64,000 nucleotides of DNA from B10-G9 sp963712165 (GCA_963712165.1 CAVQGY010000002.1:372001-436000), one strand, 5' to 3'; positions 41,508 to 51,188 are shown, counted from the stretch's first letter. Numbers and translations are program-made. The notes: a model not told the origin generated them from the letters alone.

Positions 41508-42575
41508 ATGATCAGCAAAGAAAAGAAGCCCTCTGGACGAGAAATTCGCCTCACTTCGCTCTCCACCTGCGCGGGTTGAGCATCCAAGCTTAGCGCGGAA
41601 GCGCTGGCGCAGGTTCTGCGCCCACTCGATGGCCTGTATAAGGAGAATAATTATCCGGACCTCCTGGTTGGATTGGAAGGACCTGATGATGCTGCCGTCT
41701 GGAAATTGGATGATGACCGGGTCCTGATCGTCACAACAGATTTCTTCACACCGGTTGTTGACAATCCCTATGATTACGGAGCCATCTCAGCTGCCAACAG
41801 CCTGTCTGATATCTATGCCATGGGTGGTACGCCCTTTCTGGCTCTCAATATCGCTGCTTTTCCCCCAGATTTACCTCCAGAGATCTCTGGGGAGATCATC
41901 CGGGGCGGGGCTGAGAAAGCCCTCGAAGCCGGCGTAGTGATCGCAGGCGGCCATACTATCCAGGATAAAGAACCCAAATACGGTTTGGTCTGTATGGGGT
42001 TTGCCCACCCGGACCTGATCATGACCAAAAGTGCCGCCAACCCTGGTGACGCGCTGGTGATTACCAAACCGCTCGGTTTTGGGGTCGCGACCACAGCAAT
42101 TAAAAACCAAAAAGCCTCTCAGGAGCAGATTGACGAAGTGGTATTGTGGATGAAACGCCTTAATCGGGTAGCCAGCGAGCTGGCTCAGGCTCACGGCGTG
42201 GTTGCTGCTACTGATATCACCGGGTTCAGTCTGTTGGGACATGCCTGGGAAATGGCTTCAAGCTCCGGCGTGGGAATGAATATCTACTGGGACATGCTTC
42301 CTTTCATCAGCCCGGCCAAGGAGCTCGCCAAGTCCTTCGAATTCCCCGGAGGAGCGTTCGATAACCGCCTGTATTTCGGGGATCATGTTAAGGTCCCCAA
42401 ATCATTATCTGAGGGAGATTTGATGCTGCTCTTTGACCCCCAAACCAGCGGCGGATTGCTGCTGGCAGTCAATTGCGAGAGATTGGATGAATTCCGTCTT
42501 CAAGCAGAGAAGATGTCCCAACCCATCTGGGTCATCGGAGAGGTCGTGGAAGGAGACCAGATCACCATCAAGTGA
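41508..42575 (+). CDS. selD: Selenide, water dikinase SelD (selenoprotein, UGA = Sec24)
   Basis: A 355-residue enzyme that makes selenophosphate from selenide and ATP for selenocysteine and selenouridine synthesis. From the ATG at 41508, the frame reads SLSTCAG, then an in-frame TGA at 41577-41579, then ASKLSAEALAQVL, exactly where SelD has its catalytic Cys or Sec; the following Lys27 matches the essential Lys. The frame then continues without a break through GPDDAAVW (ATP site) and the AIRS-like domains to 42575. A SECIS-like hairpin follows the TGA. An automatic caller would start the protein at 41673 and lose the active site. Confidence 0.9.
41606..41622 (+). promoter_or_regulatory. SECIS-like hairpin for Sec24 of SelD
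   Basis: GGCGCAGGTTCTGCGCC lies 26 bases after the TGA. The arms GGCGC and GCGCC pair, with an AGGTTCT loop containing GGU; the bacterial SECIS of E. coli fdhF has a similar GCAGGUCUGC loop. It would bind SelB. The distance from UGA to the loop is about 33 bases, longer than in fdhF (about 18) but within the range seen in other bacteria. Confidence 0.7.
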
Positions 42576-42595
42576 TTTTCACTTCATAAAGGACA

Positions 42596-42628
42596 AGAGG
42601 CTGCCTTTTCCGGCAGCCTCTTTCTATT
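42596..42628 (+). terminator. Intrinsic terminator of selD
   Basis: Perfect arms agaggctgcc (42596-42605) and ggcagcctct (42612-42621) around a 6-base loop, with a U-rich tail (ttctattt). Confidence 0.92.
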
Positions 42629-42643
42629 TCATCAGAAGGGCTC

Positions 42644-43153
42644 TCACCATTCTCCAGCATAATCCATCTGGTACGGTTTGGTCTGTTCTTCCAGGTACCG
42701 GCGCTGCAGCTCGACTAACTGGCGCATATGCAACAAATCATGGGTTACCCAGGAAGAATACATATCCCCCGCGGTGATACTACCAAAGGACGCTTCATAT
42801 GGAGTGTCCCAGTCCGGGTTCTCCAGTGTATCCAACCAGGCCAGCCACTCATTGCGCAAATTGAAGTAGCGGTTCAGGGAATCATATAGATCGCCCTTGT
42901 TGTATTCCCGCTCGATCACCCAGCCTGCAGGATCGATTTCAGGCCAGTCTCTACCAGTATTTTCCAGAATGATCTTCAGGCGAAGTGGAAAATCGAATTC
43001 TTCTTCATCCGCTAGATGAGAAACAACTTCCAGGATGGACCAGCTTTCCTCATCAGGCTTCCAGCGCGCCTGATCCTCGGTTGCCCCTCTGGCTAGAGCC
43101 GCAACCCGATCGCGATTCATGGCCAGCTGTCTTTTTAGATACACAACATTCAT
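42644..43153 (-). CDS. DinB-family protein
   Basis: A 169-residue four-helix-bundle protein. Metal-ligand histidines are expected in EVVSHLADEEEFDF and THDLLHMRQLVEL, the characteristic DinB positions. The family includes metal-binding thiol-dependent transferases (bacillithiol or mycothiol S-transferases), but the function here is unknown. GGAGGA precedes the ATG. A decayed copy of the family lies at 21278-21420. Confidence 0.82.
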   Translation of the reverse strand: MNVVYLKRQLAMNRDRVAALARGATEDQARWKPDEESWSILEVVSHLADEEEFDFPLRLKIILENTGRDWPEIDPAGWVIEREYNKGDLYDSLNRYFNLRNEWLAWLDTLENPDWDTPYEASFGSITAGDMYSSWVTHDLLHMRQLVELQRRYLEEQTKPYQMDYAGEW

Positions 43154-43210
43154 ACTTCCTCCAACGAATTATCAATCTCCTGCTGAATTCATTATACAGG
43201 AGAACCCTCT

Positions 43211-43918
43211 TCACCGAATACTTAACCTGCCCAGCGCTGCATCCACAGCAGCTTGAGCGTGTATTTCCATGGTGTCAAAGACAGGGAGGGGCACATCCTC
43301 CTGTTTGATCAGCAAGCCTATTTCTGTACAGCCCAGGATAATCCCTTCCGCGCCTTTATCCATCAGGGTTTGGATAATCTTCAGGTATCTCTCCCGGGAT
43401 TCCTTGATGATCTTTCCCTGAACCAGCTCGTCGTAAATGACCTGATCGATAAAGGCCCGCCCCTTCTTGTCCGGGATTAGGACTTGCAGCCCATGAGCCT
43501 TCTCAAGGCGTCCGCGATAAAAATCCTTTTCCATGGTAAATCGAGTGCCCAACAAGCCCACCTTTTCCAGGCCCGCGTTCTGGACAGCCATGGCGGTGGC
43601 ATCAGCAATATGCAGAAGGGGTATATCTATCGCATTCTGGACCTCATCGGCCATCAGGTGCATCGTATTGGTGCAGATCAGCAGGAAATCAGCGCCTGCC
43701 CCTTCTACCTCTGAGGCACATTGGACCATGATCCGGGTGGCTTCCTCCCATTCTCCCGCTGCCTGGAGTTTTTCGATCTCCCCGAAATCAACCGAGATCA
43801 TCACACTTCGGGCTGAATGCACGCCGCCCAATGCTTCCCGGACTTGCTGATTAATGATCCGGTAATATTCAATCGAGGATTCCCAGCTCATGCCGCCGAT
43901 CAGACCGATTTTTTTCAT
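43211..43918 (-). CDS. Aspartate/glutamate racemase family protein
   Basis: A 235-residue racemase with two catalytic cysteines, ICTNTMHLM (first half) and ILGCTEIGLL (second half), in the typical duplicated alpha/beta fold. The N-terminus KIGLIGGMSWESS is that of the YgeA/RacX group. It interconverts L- and D-amino acids, perhaps supplying D-amino acids for the cell wall. It is a lone leftward gene. Confidence 0.88.
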   Translation of the reverse strand: MKKIGLIGGMSWESSIEYYRIINQQVREALGGVHSARSVMISVDFGEIEKLQAAGEWEEATRIMVQCASEVEGAGADFLLICTNTMHLMADEVQNAIDIPLLHIADATAMAVQNAGLEKVGLLGTRFTMEKDFYRGRLEKAHGLQVLIPDKKGRAFIDQVIYDELVQGKIIKESRERYLKIIQTLMDKGAEGIILGCTEIGLLIKQEDVPLPVFDTMEIHAQAAVDAALGRLSIR

Positions 43919-43964
43919 TCGATTTACCCCTTACCGGTTAAGAATGAAACCAAAACAAGGTGAC

Positions 43965-44831
43965 TCAAACAAATAGGTACCTGTCCACATCACAGACGGG
44001 CCTGTAGCCTATCTGCTGGTAGATATGATTGGAAGTTGGATTCAGCAGGTCTGTGAATAAAAAACAGAAAAGATTTCCCTGGTCAAGCAAGTACTGGCTC
44101 AAGCCGGCGGTGACCGCGCTGGCATAGCCGTGTTTGCGTTGGTCAGGGGGTGTGTAAACAGCCCCAATCCGGATCCCGTGTGGTGTAGGACCGGCATATC
44201 CGGCCATGGAGACAGGTTTGCCATCAACCTCCCAGATCCTCAATCCCCGCTGCCTGGGCTGGGCAGTGAGATAAGCACTAACCTGCTTCTGAATATGCTC
44301 ATGGTCCGGCTTTTCATTGCTCGTATCGCGGTGAAAACCCTCATACCATTCCTCAATCAGCGCTCGGTCCTGATCTCCAACCGGGCGCATCCTGCCTGGT
44401 ACACCGCTGACCGGCAAGACTTTATCCAGTTTATAGATTCGCATTGCCATCTTCAGGAGGGCTTTCTTCCCTGAGTCCTTTTCCCATTGAGAAACCAAGC
44501 TGGAGACAAACTCTTTGTTTCCTGACAGCCCTGTAAAATCATCCTGGAGAGAATCGCCTAAATCTTTTAGTATGGTATTGAGGACTTTCTCATCGGGTGG
44601 AGGATTCTCATATGAGATCAGGGCAGGCCAAGGCGGCGTGCACAAAACAATCGCTTGAGCTCTCCCCCTGTCCTGAAAGACTGTCATATAGGGCTGGATC
44701 TCGCTGTACTCGCCAGCGATCAGGTTGGCAAGGATCCCCAGGATGAGGTTGTTCTCCGCTTCGTAGCGTACCAGGTTCTCCAGAACATCGTCCTGGAATT
44801 TCTCAGGATCTGAATAATGGATGATATCCAT
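43965..44831 (-). CDS. GNAT-family N-acetyltransferase, 288 residues
   Basis: A two-part protein: an N-terminal 120 residues without clear homology, and a C-terminal GNAT domain with VSMAGYAGPT, RIGAVYTPPDQRKHGYASAV (acetyl-CoA loop) and LFTDLLNPTSNHIYQQIGY. The arrangement resembles the FeeM/GCN5-related group. Substrate unknown. GGGAG lies 6 bases before the ATG. Confidence 0.82.
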   Translation of the reverse strand: MDIIHYSDPEKFQDDVLENLVRYEAENNLILGILANLIAGEYSEIQPYMTVFQDRGRAQAIVLCTPPWPALISYENPPPDEKVLNTILKDLGDSLQDDFTGLSGNKEFVSSLVSQWEKDSGKKALLKMAMRIYKLDKVLPVSGVPGRMRPVGDQDRALIEEWYEGFHRDTSNEKPDHEHIQKQVSAYLTAQPRQRGLRIWEVDGKPVSMAGYAGPTPHGIRIGAVYTPPDQRKHGYASAVTAGLSQYLLDQGNLFCFLFTDLLNPTSNHIYQQIGYRPVCDVDRYLFV

Positions 44832-44982
44832 AACAAGCTCCCAGAAAAGTGTCCCTTACCAGTCGTCCTGGCTTAATCATATCATCCAGGAAATCAGTCT
44901 GGTCTGCAACTCAATCCACAAATAGCTGTAACTTTGCCTGTCCAGAAGTATAATAAAACCATCCCCAAGAAAAGGAGAAAAA

Positions 44983-45387
44983 ATGGCACACGAATTTCCT
45001 TCAGATGAATGGATCAAAGCCCTGCGTGATTTACTCAACGCCAGTGAGTCCTATCAGCGCTCCGCCAAGGACTGGGAGGGAGATTTTCTCTTCATTGTAA
45101 ACCCAGATGAGTCTTACGCAGAAACTGCCTTCCTGCAGCTTAAGCTCTATCATGGACAAAGTCAGGGTGCTGGTATGGTAGATCCGGATGATCTACCGGA
45201 AACGGAATACACCATTTCTGCCCCATATTCCACCTGGCGCAAGGTGATCGACGGCAAGCTGGATCCTATCCAGGGCATGATGACCGGCCAACTTAAGCTC
45301 AAGGGGAATTTAATGACTGTCATGCGCTACCCCAAGGCTGCCCAGGAAATTGTGTCCTGCTGCGCCAAGATTCCCACAGATTGGTAA
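44983..45387 (+). CDS. SCP2 sterol-carrier-like domain protein
   Basis: A 134-residue protein of the SCP2 lipid-binding fold: YTISAPYSTWRKVIDGKLDPIQGMMTGQLKLKGNLMTVMRYPKAAQEI, cited here in parts, is the standard C-terminal half. Bacterial members bind or carry hydrophobic ligands. TATAAT at 44949-44954 and AAGGAG precede the ATG. The alcohol dehydrogenase gene follows after 40 bases, so a shared transcript with it and the aldehyde oxidoreductase is likely; this protein may bring lipid substrates to them, an inference only. Confidence 0.82.
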   Translation: MAHEFPSDEWIKALRDLLNASESYQRSAKDWEGDFLFIVNPDESYAETAFLQLKLYHGQSQGAGMVDPDDLPETEYTISAPYSTWRKVIDGKLDPIQGMMTGQLKLKGNLMTVMRYPKAAQEIVSCCAKIPTDW

Positions 45388-45427
45388 AGGTTTAGAGGAA
45401 CATCACCGAATAGATAGGAGGTTTGGG

Positions 45428-46615
45428 ATGTGGTATTTTATCTCCCCCAAAATCATCTTTGGCGAATCTGCCCTCTCTTCCCTGGAGGAAATCAACATCT
45501 CCCGGGCTCTGGTCGTCACTGACCAAAACCTGGTGGAGATCGGCGCCATCGAACCAGCCCTGGACAGTATCAGGAAAACAGGATGCGAGTTGATGATCTT
45601 TGACCAGGTCGAACCAGATCCCACTCTTACTTCAGTAGCACAAGGCACGGCAACAGCCAATGATTTCCAGCCGGACTGGATCATCGGCCTGGGTGGAGGT
45701 TCCCCCATGGATACCGCCAAAGCCATCTGGGTCCTTTATGAACGGCCGGATCTGATCCCAGCCATGATCAACCCTTTCATTGAATTGGGGCTGCGCCAAA
45801 AAGCCCGTCTGATCACCATTCCCACTACCAGCGGCACCGGTGCCGATGTCACCTGGGGAATAGTGTTGACTGACACGGAAAATAACCGCAAGATGGGATT
45901 AGGCAACCGCGAGAACGCCGCTGATATCGCTCTGGTCGACCCCGCTCTGGCTTCCACAATGCCTCCCCGATTAACTGCCGACACAGGCCTGGACGCTCTC
46001 ACCCACGCAGTGGAAGGGTTCATCTGCACCTGGCACACGGATATCACAGATGGCCTTTGCCTCAATGCCGCCAGGGAGATCTTCCACTACCTGCCTGTGG
46101 CATATGAAGCATCCCAAGCAGAAAGTCCCACCCAGGAACGCTACAAAGCCGCCAGGGAAAGGATGCATAACGCAGCCACCTGCGCAGGGTTGGGTTTTGG
46201 TAACGCCATGGCATCCCTGGCGCATGCTATGGGCCATGTCCTGGGTTCTGTCTTCCACATCCCTCATGGAAGGGCTGTGGGGTTGTGCCTGCCTTATACG
46301 ATTGAATTTGCCGCTCGGGGAGAGGATCCTTCTCGGATCAAAATCCTGGCTGATTTACTGGGAATCAAAGGAAATAAATCATCTGCCGGAGAGAACCTGG
46401 CTGCCGCCCTGCGGGATCTATCCAGGATGATAGAAAATCCTCTCAGCCTGGAAGAGCTGGGCTTAGAGGAAACCGGTTATCACCAGATGCTGGAAAAAAT
46501 GGTGGACGACGCTTTTAATGACACCCAGATCATCACTGCGCCACGGGCACCGTCTTACCAGGAACTGGAAAAGCTTTTTGAATACGCCTATCGCGGTCAA
46601 CCGGTAGATTTTTAA
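45428..46615 (+). CDS. Iron-containing alcohol dehydrogenase
   Basis: A 395-residue NAD(P)-dependent enzyme of the group III (Fe-ADH) family. The nucleotide motif GLGGGSPMDTAK, the TTSGTGAD block, the first metal ligands in GLDALTHAVEGF with CTWHTDITDG, and the second set in LAHAMGHVLGSVFHIPHG are visible. It interconverts alcohols and aldehydes or ketones. The ATG at 45428 has AGGAGG 6 bases upstream; earlier in-frame starts read into the SCP2 gene. Confidence 0.9.
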   Translation: MWYFISPKIIFGESALSSLEEINISRALVVTDQNLVEIGAIEPALDSIRKTGCELMIFDQVEPDPTLTSVAQGTATANDFQPDWIIGLGGGSPMDTAKAIWVLYERPDLIPAMINPFIELGLRQKARLITIPTTSGTGADVTWGIVLTDTENNRKMGLGNRENAADIALVDPALASTMPPRLTADTGLDALTHAVEGFICTWHTDITDGLCLNAAREIFHYLPVAYEASQAESPTQERYKAARERMHNAATCAGLGFGNAMASLAHAMGHVLGSVFHIPHGRAVGLCLPYTIEFAARGEDPSRIKILADLLGIKGNKSSAGENLAAALRDLSRMIENPLSLEELGLEETGYHQMLEKMVDDAFNDTQIITAPRAPSYQELEKLFEYAYRGQPVDF

Positions 46616-46670
46616 TGGTCACAAGACCATTTTCTACCATAACAAAACCATAACTCCCCGGAGAGATTTC

Positions 46671-48497
46671 ATGAAAAGAATACTGGTTGTGGACCTTACA
46701 GACAAGACTCACCATGACGAAGAGATCGACCAGGACCTGGTAAGGGATTATATCGGCGGCAGCGGGCTTGCGGCCCGTTTGCTGTATGAAAAAATCACGC
46801 CTGACACAGATCCCCTGGGACCTGAGAATCCCCTCCTTTTCCTGGCCGGCCCCATGGTGGGGACCAGTATGCCAGCAGCTGGACGATGCTCGGTGAGCGC
46901 CCGTTCACCATTGACTGGCCTGTGGGGAGAATCCAATACCGGCGGTTTCCTCGGGCCAGAAATGCGCTTCGCCGGTTATGATGGCGTGCTGCTCCGGGGA
47001 GCTGCGGATACTCCTTGCTGGATCTCGATCGTCGACGGGAAGGTGAAATTCCACCAGGCCGATGAGCTCTGGGGGCAGGATACCTACCAGACCCAGGACT
47101 CCATACGCCAGATCTTGGGCGATCCCAAGGCGCGGATTGCCTGCATCGGGGCTGCGGGAGAAAACCTGGTCAAGATGGCAGGGATCATCAATGACCATGG
47201 TCGGGCTGCAGGTCGAACGGGGATGGGCGGGGTCATGGGATCGAAGAAACTCAAGGCGATCGCTTTTCGCGGATCCGGGAAAGTTCCCCTGGTGGATCCT
47301 GACACGTTCAAAGAAATCGTTGCTGAGATCCAGGGTCTTGTCAAAGAAGATATCGCTGTCCAGGCCCTGCGTCTGGCTGGAACGGCAAGTTATGTTGATA
47401 TGGGTTCCATGTTCGGCGATATGCCTGCTGGATATTACCAGCTAGGAGAATGGGAAGGATCCAGCCAGTTATCAGGTGTGCGGATGGCCGAGGAATACCT
47501 TAATCGGGGCGTGGCCTGTTATCGCTGTCCGATCGTCTGTGGTCGGGAGACCCGCACAGTGAAATATAAAGTGGATGTAGTTGATGGGCCCGAATATGAG
47601 ACTGTAGCTGCCTTCGGCTCATTGGCTTTAGTGGATGATCTTGATGGTGTGATCTATGCCGGCCACCTCTGTAATCTCTACGGCCTCGATACTATCAGCA
47701 CCGGTTCCACCATTGCCTTAGCTTGTGACTTGTTTGAAAAAGGCCTGATAAGTACGGAAGACACGGGTGGCCTAGAGATCCGTTTTGGCGATGTAGAGAC
47801 CTCTCACCACTTGATAGAGCTGATTGCACACAGGCAGGGATTTGGCGACCTGCTCGCAGAGGGCAGCGCTGCCCTGGCAGCCCACTTTGGTGTTCCTGAA
47901 ATGGCAGCTACGGTGCGAAAACTGGAGATCCCCATGCATGACGCCCGTTCATTCAGCGGCATGGGGCCTGTATATGCTCTCTCCCCCCGGGGGGCCTGCC
48001 ACCTGCAGGGTGATATGTATGGGGTTGACACTGGCCAAGGACCAGCAACTGAGTTGGGAATCATCCCTGGCGACCGTTTTGATAGCTCACAAGAAAAAGG
48101 CGCCATCACTGCCAGAGCCCAGGCCTGGCGGAGCATATACAATGCCCTGACCGTGTGCCATTTCATGAATCCTGGCGCCAGTCAAATTCAAAAAGCCCTG
48201 ACTGCAATCACGGGCTGGGATTACAGCCTGGACGACCTTCTTCTGGCAGGCAAGCGGATCTTTACGATCAAGCGCATGCTGAATTTAAAGCTGGGTTCAA
48301 CTGCTGAAGATGACCGGCTTCCTGATTTTATGTTAAAGTCTTTTTCTAGCGGAGGTACTACTGGATTTGTGCCAGATCTCATACCTCTCCTGAAAGGGGC
48401 TTATCAAGAGCATGGATGGGATCCTGTTTCTGGACTGCCAACGCCTGACTCGCTGAAGGTTTTTGGCCTGGAATTCACAATCCCTGACCTTCCTTAA
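46671..48497 (+). CDS. Aldehyde:ferredoxin oxidoreductase, tungsten or molybdenum pterin
   Basis: A 608-residue enzyme that oxidises aldehydes to acids, passing electrons to ferredoxin at a tungsto- or molybdopterin centre. The N-terminal pterin-binding domain contains GRAAGRTGMGGVMGSKKLKAI. The [4Fe-4S] cluster ligands are C283, C286 and C290 (CYRCPIVC) and C496 (TVCHFM), matching the spacing in the archaeal prototype. It sits 55 bases after the alcohol dehydrogenase. The pair suggests a two-step alcohol to aldehyde to acid route that yields reduced ferredoxin under anaerobic conditions. Confidence 0.93.
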   Translation: MKRILVVDLTDKTHHDEEIDQDLVRDYIGGSGLAARLLYEKITPDTDPLGPENPLLFLAGPMVGTSMPAAGRCSVSARSPLTGLWGESNTGGFLGPEMRFAGYDGVLLRGAADTPCWISIVDGKVKFHQADELWGQDTYQTQDSIRQILGDPKARIACIGAAGENLVKMAGIINDHGRAAGRTGMGGVMGSKKLKAIAFRGSGKVPLVDPDTFKEIVAEIQGLVKEDIAVQALRLAGTASYVDMGSMFGDMPAGYYQLGEWEGSSQLSGVRMAEEYLNRGVACYRCPIVCGRETRTVKYKVDVVDGPEYETVAAFGSLALVDDLDGVIYAGHLCNLYGLDTISTGSTIALACDLFEKGLISTEDTGGLEIRFGDVETSHHLIELIAHRQGFGDLLAEGSAALAAHFGVPEMAATVRKLEIPMHDARSFSGMGPVYALSPRGACHLQGDMYGVDTGQGPATELGIIPGDRFDSSQEKGAITARAQAWRSIYNALTVCHFMNPGASQIQKALTAITGWDYSLDDLLLAGKRIFTIKRMLNLKLGSTAEDDRLPDFMLKSFSSGGTTGFVPDLIPLLKGAYQEHGWDPVSGLPTPDSLKVFGLEFTIPDLP

Positions 48498-48522
48498 CTC
48501 TCCCATGTAGAGTAATGAGTTG

Positions 48523-48564
48523 AAGGAACCGGGTTTCTTTCTATGGGACCCGGTCCTTGGTTTT
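48523..48564 (+). terminator. Terminator after the aldehyde oxidoreductase gene
   Basis: Arms aaggaaccgggt (48523-48534) and acccggtcctt (48548-48558) pair with one bulged base, followed by ggtttt. Confidence 0.8.
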
Positions 48565-48617
48565 AGGAAAACTAAGGTATACTAAGCATCTCAAAAAAAA
48601 CCCTCAAAGGAAAATGA

Positions 48618-49805
48618 ATGAAAGGGCAAACCCGAAATCTGGTCCTGTTATATTTCACGCTGGCGGTGATCCTGCTGGGATTTGGCGTTCTCATACCCCT
48701 GGAAGCCTTCCTGGTAGACAAATTCGGCGCCAGCGGGCAGGCCCTGGGCGCACTGGTATCTCTCCATGCCTTCTGTCAGCTGCTTTTTTCTCCCCTGTGG
48801 GGATCCATATCCGATTCGGTTGGCCGCAAGCCTATCCTGATGCTTGGCGCGGTTGGCAACGCCCTCTCACTGGTGATGTTCGGCCTCTCAAATCAGCTGT
48901 GGATGTTATTTGTCGCTCGAGCCCTGGGCGGGATATTCGCAGCTGCGACCATGCCAACTGCCCTGGCTTTCATTGGCGATAGCACGACCAAAGAGAACCG
49001 CGGTGGCGGAATGGGCGTGATCGGGGCGGCCATGGGGACCGGCATGGTGCTGGGGCCTGGCATTGGCGGCTGGCTGGGCGCTGATTCTCTCTCATTGCCA
49101 TTTTATGTGACTGGCGCTCTTTCCCTGCTGGCAGCTGTGCTAATTTTCCTGATCCTGCCGGAATCGCTGCCTGAAGAAAGGCGTCGCCAGAAACTGCAGT
49201 TGGACATTGCTTCCAGATTTACGGGGATGTGGAAGGGGCTGAAAGGCCCCCTGGGGGTTTTCTTCATGTTAAGCTGGCTGGTCAGCTTTGGGTTGAGCAA
49301 CCTGGAAGGTATCTTTGGTCTCTTTGCGCTGGAACGGTTTGGATTTGGTCCCTCCCAAGTGGGAGTGATCATGGTCGTGGTCGGCACATCCATCGCCGGC
49401 GTGCAGATGGTACTCACTGGTCCTGCCACGAAACGTTTTGGTGAAAAGAATGTCATCAAAGCTACTTTGCTCATCTCAACAGTGACATTCCTGCTGATAT
49501 TGACTGCGGTTGACTTCACGAGCCTTTTGATCACTGTTGGGTTATTTGCCTTTGGGAACGCCATGCTGCGCCCATCCATCTCTTCCCTGGTCTCCAAGGA
49601 AGCGACTATGGACCAGGGACTGGCTCTGGGCTTGAACAGTTCCTTTATGAGCCTGGGGCGCTTTACTGGTCCTCTGTTGGCAGGATTCCTGTTCGATATC
49701 AGGATCACTCTCCCCTATCTCGCCGGGTCACTGATCATGTTTTTGGGATTTCTTTTTGTACGCTCCAAATTCAAGGAACCATCACAGCAGATTTCGCTCT
49801 CCTGA
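48618..49805 (+). CDS. MFS transporter, 395 residues
   Basis: A 12-segment major-facilitator transporter. Motif A is GSISDSVGRKPIL (loop 2-3), and the antiporter motif is GAAMGTGMVLGPGIGGWLG, typical of DHA1 drug:H+ antiporters. The substrate is unknown. AAAGGA lies 6 bases before the ATG. It is followed by a second MFS gene in the same direction, but that one has its own promoter. Confidence 0.88.
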   Translation: MKGQTRNLVLLYFTLAVILLGFGVLIPLEAFLVDKFGASGQALGALVSLHAFCQLLFSPLWGSISDSVGRKPILMLGAVGNALSLVMFGLSNQLWMLFVARALGGIFAAATMPTALAFIGDSTTKENRGGGMGVIGAAMGTGMVLGPGIGGWLGADSLSLPFYVTGALSLLAAVLIFLILPESLPEERRRQKLQLDIASRFTGMWKGLKGPLGVFFMLSWLVSFGLSNLEGIFGLFALERFGFGPSQVGVIMVVVGTSIAGVQMVLTGPATKRFGEKNVIKATLLISTVTFLLILTAVDFTSLLITVGLFAFGNAMLRPSISSLVSKEATMDQGLALGLNSSFMSLGRFTGPLLAGFLFDIRITLPYLAGSLIMFLGFLFVRSKFKEPSQQISLS

Positions 49806-49896
49806 TAGAAAAATCACCGCTCGGCATCTCCTATTAATGTAGTATATTGACCACCTTCAAACCATCGTTTTGGACGGTTATCCATTTGGTCTTCTA

Positions 49897-49905
49897 TGCT
49901 ATAAT
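49897..49905 (+). promoter_or_regulatory. Extended -10 promoter of the second MFS gene
   Basis: TGCTATAAT: a perfect TATAAT (49900-49905) with the extended TGN element directly before it. No clear -35 is present at the right distance. The transcript would start near 49912, leaving a leader of about 24 bases. Confidence 0.55.
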
Positions 49906-49935
49906 CGGATTTCTGAAAAACTGCCCGGAGCGTTT

Positions 49936-51183
49936 ATGTTAAATCGCTTAAAGAAGATCTACCTGGAATTTCCAAACAAGTTTTGGGTTGTGGTCCTCAC
50001 TTCCTTTATCGACGGCATCGGGGGCACCCTGCTTTTCCCATTCTTTACTCTCTACATTACGGAGAGATTTGGCGTAGGCATGACCCAGGCAGGCATTGTT
50101 CTTGGATCCTTTTCAGCCTTCGGGCTAATTGGGTCCATGGTCGGTGGAGCATTAACAGATAAATTCGGCCGGAAATCCCTGGTCCTGTTCGGCTTGGTTT
50201 TCAGTGCGATCAGCACCCTTTCCCTGGGACTGGTCAATGAATTCGCAGCCCTGATCCCCTTATCAGTTGTGATCGGGCTCCTGTCAAATATCGCTGGCCC
50301 TGCCCAGCAGGCGATGGTTGCTGATCTGCTCCCTGAAGAGAAACGGCAGGAAGGTTTTGGCATCCTTCGGGTAGTCGGGAACATGGCCTGGATCATTGGG
50401 CCCACGATCGGTGGGTTTATTGCTGCCCGGAGTTACTTCACACTCTTTGTGATGGACGCCCTGATCAGCTGTGTGGTGGCGGTGATCTTCTTCCTTTACA
50501 TACCTGAGACCAAGCCAGAAACCACGGAAGAACCTGAAAGCATGTTAAAGACCTTTACAGGCTACGGCAGGGTTTTGCGGGACTACGCCTATGTTGCATT
50601 CCTGGTCGGATCCATGTTAATGGGCCTGGTCTATCAGCAGTTATATAACAGCCTGTCAGTCTACCTGCGTGATAACCACGGCATAGAGCCCAGTGGCTAT
50701 GGATTCCTGCTGACAATCAGCGCGATCGTTGTGATCCTGTTCCAATTCCAGACCACCCGGGCCATCAAGAAATACCCCGCATTCCTGATGATGGCCCTGG
50801 GCGTGTTCTTCTACATGATTGGATTCGGCATGTTTGGTTTTGTGAGCGCATATTGGCTCTTTGGTGCCGCTGTGGCAATCATCACCATCGGCGAAATGGT
50901 GATCATGCCCACTGCTTCCGCCTTGGCAGCCAATTTCGCTCCTGAGGATATGCGCGGGCGTTATATGGCTGTCTTCGGTCTTTCCTGGGCTATTCCGGCA
51001 ACTATCGGCCCCAGCGCCGCTGGGCTGATCCTGGATAATTTCAACCCGAACCTGCTCTGGTATGTGGGAGCGGTTATCTGCGCTGTAACGGTAGTGAGCT
51101 TTTACGCTCTCCACCTCTGGTTGGGTAAATCCGAGCGTTTCAAACCATCAACACCGGCAGAGACTGCTCTTCCAGCTTCCTGA
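49936..51183 (+). CDS. MFS transporter, 415 residues
   Basis: A second 12-segment major-facilitator transporter. Motif A reads GGALTDKFGRKSLVL; a MAWIIGPTIGGFIA block forms the antiporter motif in segment 5. The ATG at 49936 (MLNRLKKIYLEFPNKFW) has GGAG 5 bases upstream; the first ATG at 49870 lies in the promoter region and is rejected. Substrate unknown. It ends at a strong terminator. Confidence 0.88.
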   Translation: MLNRLKKIYLEFPNKFWVVVLTSFIDGIGGTLLFPFFTLYITERFGVGMTQAGIVLGSFSAFGLIGSMVGGALTDKFGRKSLVLFGLVFSAISTLSLGLVNEFAALIPLSVVIGLLSNIAGPAQQAMVADLLPEEKRQEGFGILRVVGNMAWIIGPTIGGFIAARSYFTLFVMDALISCVVAVIFFLYIPETKPETTEEPESMLKTFTGYGRVLRDYAYVAFLVGSMLMGLVYQQLYNSLSVYLRDNHGIEPSGYGFLLTISAIVVILFQFQTTRAIKKYPAFLMMALGVFFYMIGFGMFGFVSAYWLFGAAVAIITIGEMVIMPTASALAANFAPEDMRGRYMAVFGLSWAIPATIGPSAAGLILDNFNPNLLWYVGAVICAVTVVSFYALHLWLGKSERFKPSTPAETALPAS

Positions 51184-51188
51184 AATCA

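Noticed and set aside
41673..42575. selD starting after the in-frame TGA
   Set aside because: This would remove the catalytic site; the upstream frame encodes the conserved SelD N-terminus with TGA at the Sec position.
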